DNA of 5,877 nt, taken from NCBI GenBank assembly GCA_023426275.1, contig JAFABC010000222.1:1-5877 (forward strand). Reading direction: 5' to 3'. Both the position numbers and the translations under genes were made by a program. The first letter of the stretch is position 1. Each line of letters opens with the position of its first letter. Below the pieces are notes generated by a model that had not been told where the DNA came from, did no database searches, and worked only from the letters and a program-made list of their open reading frames with translations. The stretch is from Pseudomonadota bacterium (GTDB lineage: Bacteria > Desulfobacterota > Desulfovibrionia > Desulfovibrionales > Desulfovibrionaceae). Below, in pieces: positions 5,674-5,877 of this stretch.

Positions 5674-5877
5674 ACCCTCCCGAAAGGGGCGGGCGGACGT
5701 TTGGTTGGTCGGGCGGTCTGGTGGCGGCGGGCTTCGAACGTTTGGTCGCGCATTTTTCCCCTGGCTTTGCCTGGGTAAAAATGCGCGAACAAACGTTCGA
5801 AGCCCGCCGCCACCAGACCGCCCGACCAACCAAACGTCCGCCCGCCCCTTTCGGGAGGGTCCGGGAGGGGGTGACCC
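5657..5877. repeat. Giant near-perfect inverted repeat (109-nt arms, 3-nt loop)
   Basis: The arms are 5657-5765 and 5769-5877 around TTT (5766-5768). Outer 88 bp (5657-5744 against 5790-5877) are perfectly complementary. The remaining inner 21 positions hold three mismatches: 5745/5789, 5758/5776 and 5762/5772. The right arm reaches the last base of the window, so the true palindrome may be longer. Both DNA strands can extrude a long cruciform arm, and any transcript through it would fold into an extended duplex. Confidence 0.95.

Larger units (their letters stand above)
5632..5877 (+). repeat. Intergenic hairpin repeat, right copy, mirrored on itself and cut by window end
   Basis: It starts at the base after the terminator T-run with the 22-nt head GAAGATGCCTCCGGCGGCC plus GGG, shared exactly with the left copy. 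It continues through a G/C hairpin (5649-5673), a middle unlike that of the left copy, and a tail (5747-5771) that matches 1-25 on the other strand. From 5772 on, the sequence is the reverse complement of what preceded it. Short open frames here on both strands are by-products of the high GC and the symmetry, with no ribosome sites. No transposase is present, so if mobile it is non-autonomous. Confidence 0.85.

Noticed and set aside
3900..5813. 637-residue minus-strand open frame opposite the TolC gene
   Set aside because: Antisense shadow. It begins inside the palindrome, crosses the tolC terminator and has a Gly/Val/Leu/His bias with no domain.
5593..5829. Short open frames on both strands within the right-hand repeat
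   Set aside because: No ribosome binding sites, start within terminator or repeat, and mirrored in sequence because of the palindrome.
5632..5877. CRISPR array, integron attC site or tRNA gene
   Set aside because: There is one inverted pair and no regularly spaced direct repeats. There is no attC core-site arrangement or integrase, and no tRNA-like cloverleaf was seen.

Overview
The window is GC-rich, dense bacterial DNA. The gene content, the codon use and the style of intergenic repeat (GCCTCCGGCGGCC followed by a G/C hairpin) suggest a high-GC sulfate reducer of the Desulfovibrionaceae (Desulfovibrio / Solidesulfovibrio type). This assignment rests on recollection of the family and not on any search.

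Layout, left to right. Positions 1-116 hold one copy of an intergenic repeat, cut by the window edge. On the minus strand follow a 270-residue TPR protein (124-936) and, upstream of it in the same direction, a full-length DNA polymerase I gene, polA (1065-3692). A 240-bp, comparatively AT-rich divergent spacer (3693-3932) holds a candidate promoter and two inverted repeats. On the plus strand is a TolC-family outer-membrane efflux/secretion protein (3933-5570), closed by a strong intrinsic terminator (5599-5631). From 5632 to the window end lies a second, much more elaborate copy of the same repeat.

The three genes are ordinary housekeeping or envelope genes. polA and the TPR gene could be co-transcribed (128-bp gap containing a GC hairpin). 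tolC is transcribed divergently on its own, with no inner-membrane or periplasmic partner gene in view. Two polA details stand out: a QLSLF beta-clamp-binding motif in its interdomain linker, and loss of the proofreading carboxylates.

The most unusual material is at the two edges. Both outward-facing gene ends are followed by the same element: an identical 22-nt head starting GAAGATGCCTCCGGC, then a hairpin whose stem differs in sequence between the copies but stays fully paired, a divergent middle, and a similar tail ending at GGCTTTGCC. In the right-hand copy the element is mirrored on itself. This gives an inverted repeat with 109-nt arms (first 88 bp perfect, three mismatches in all) around a 3-nt loop, and it runs off the window end. 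The left-hand copy is cut almost exactly at the equivalent centre, so it may be palindromic too.
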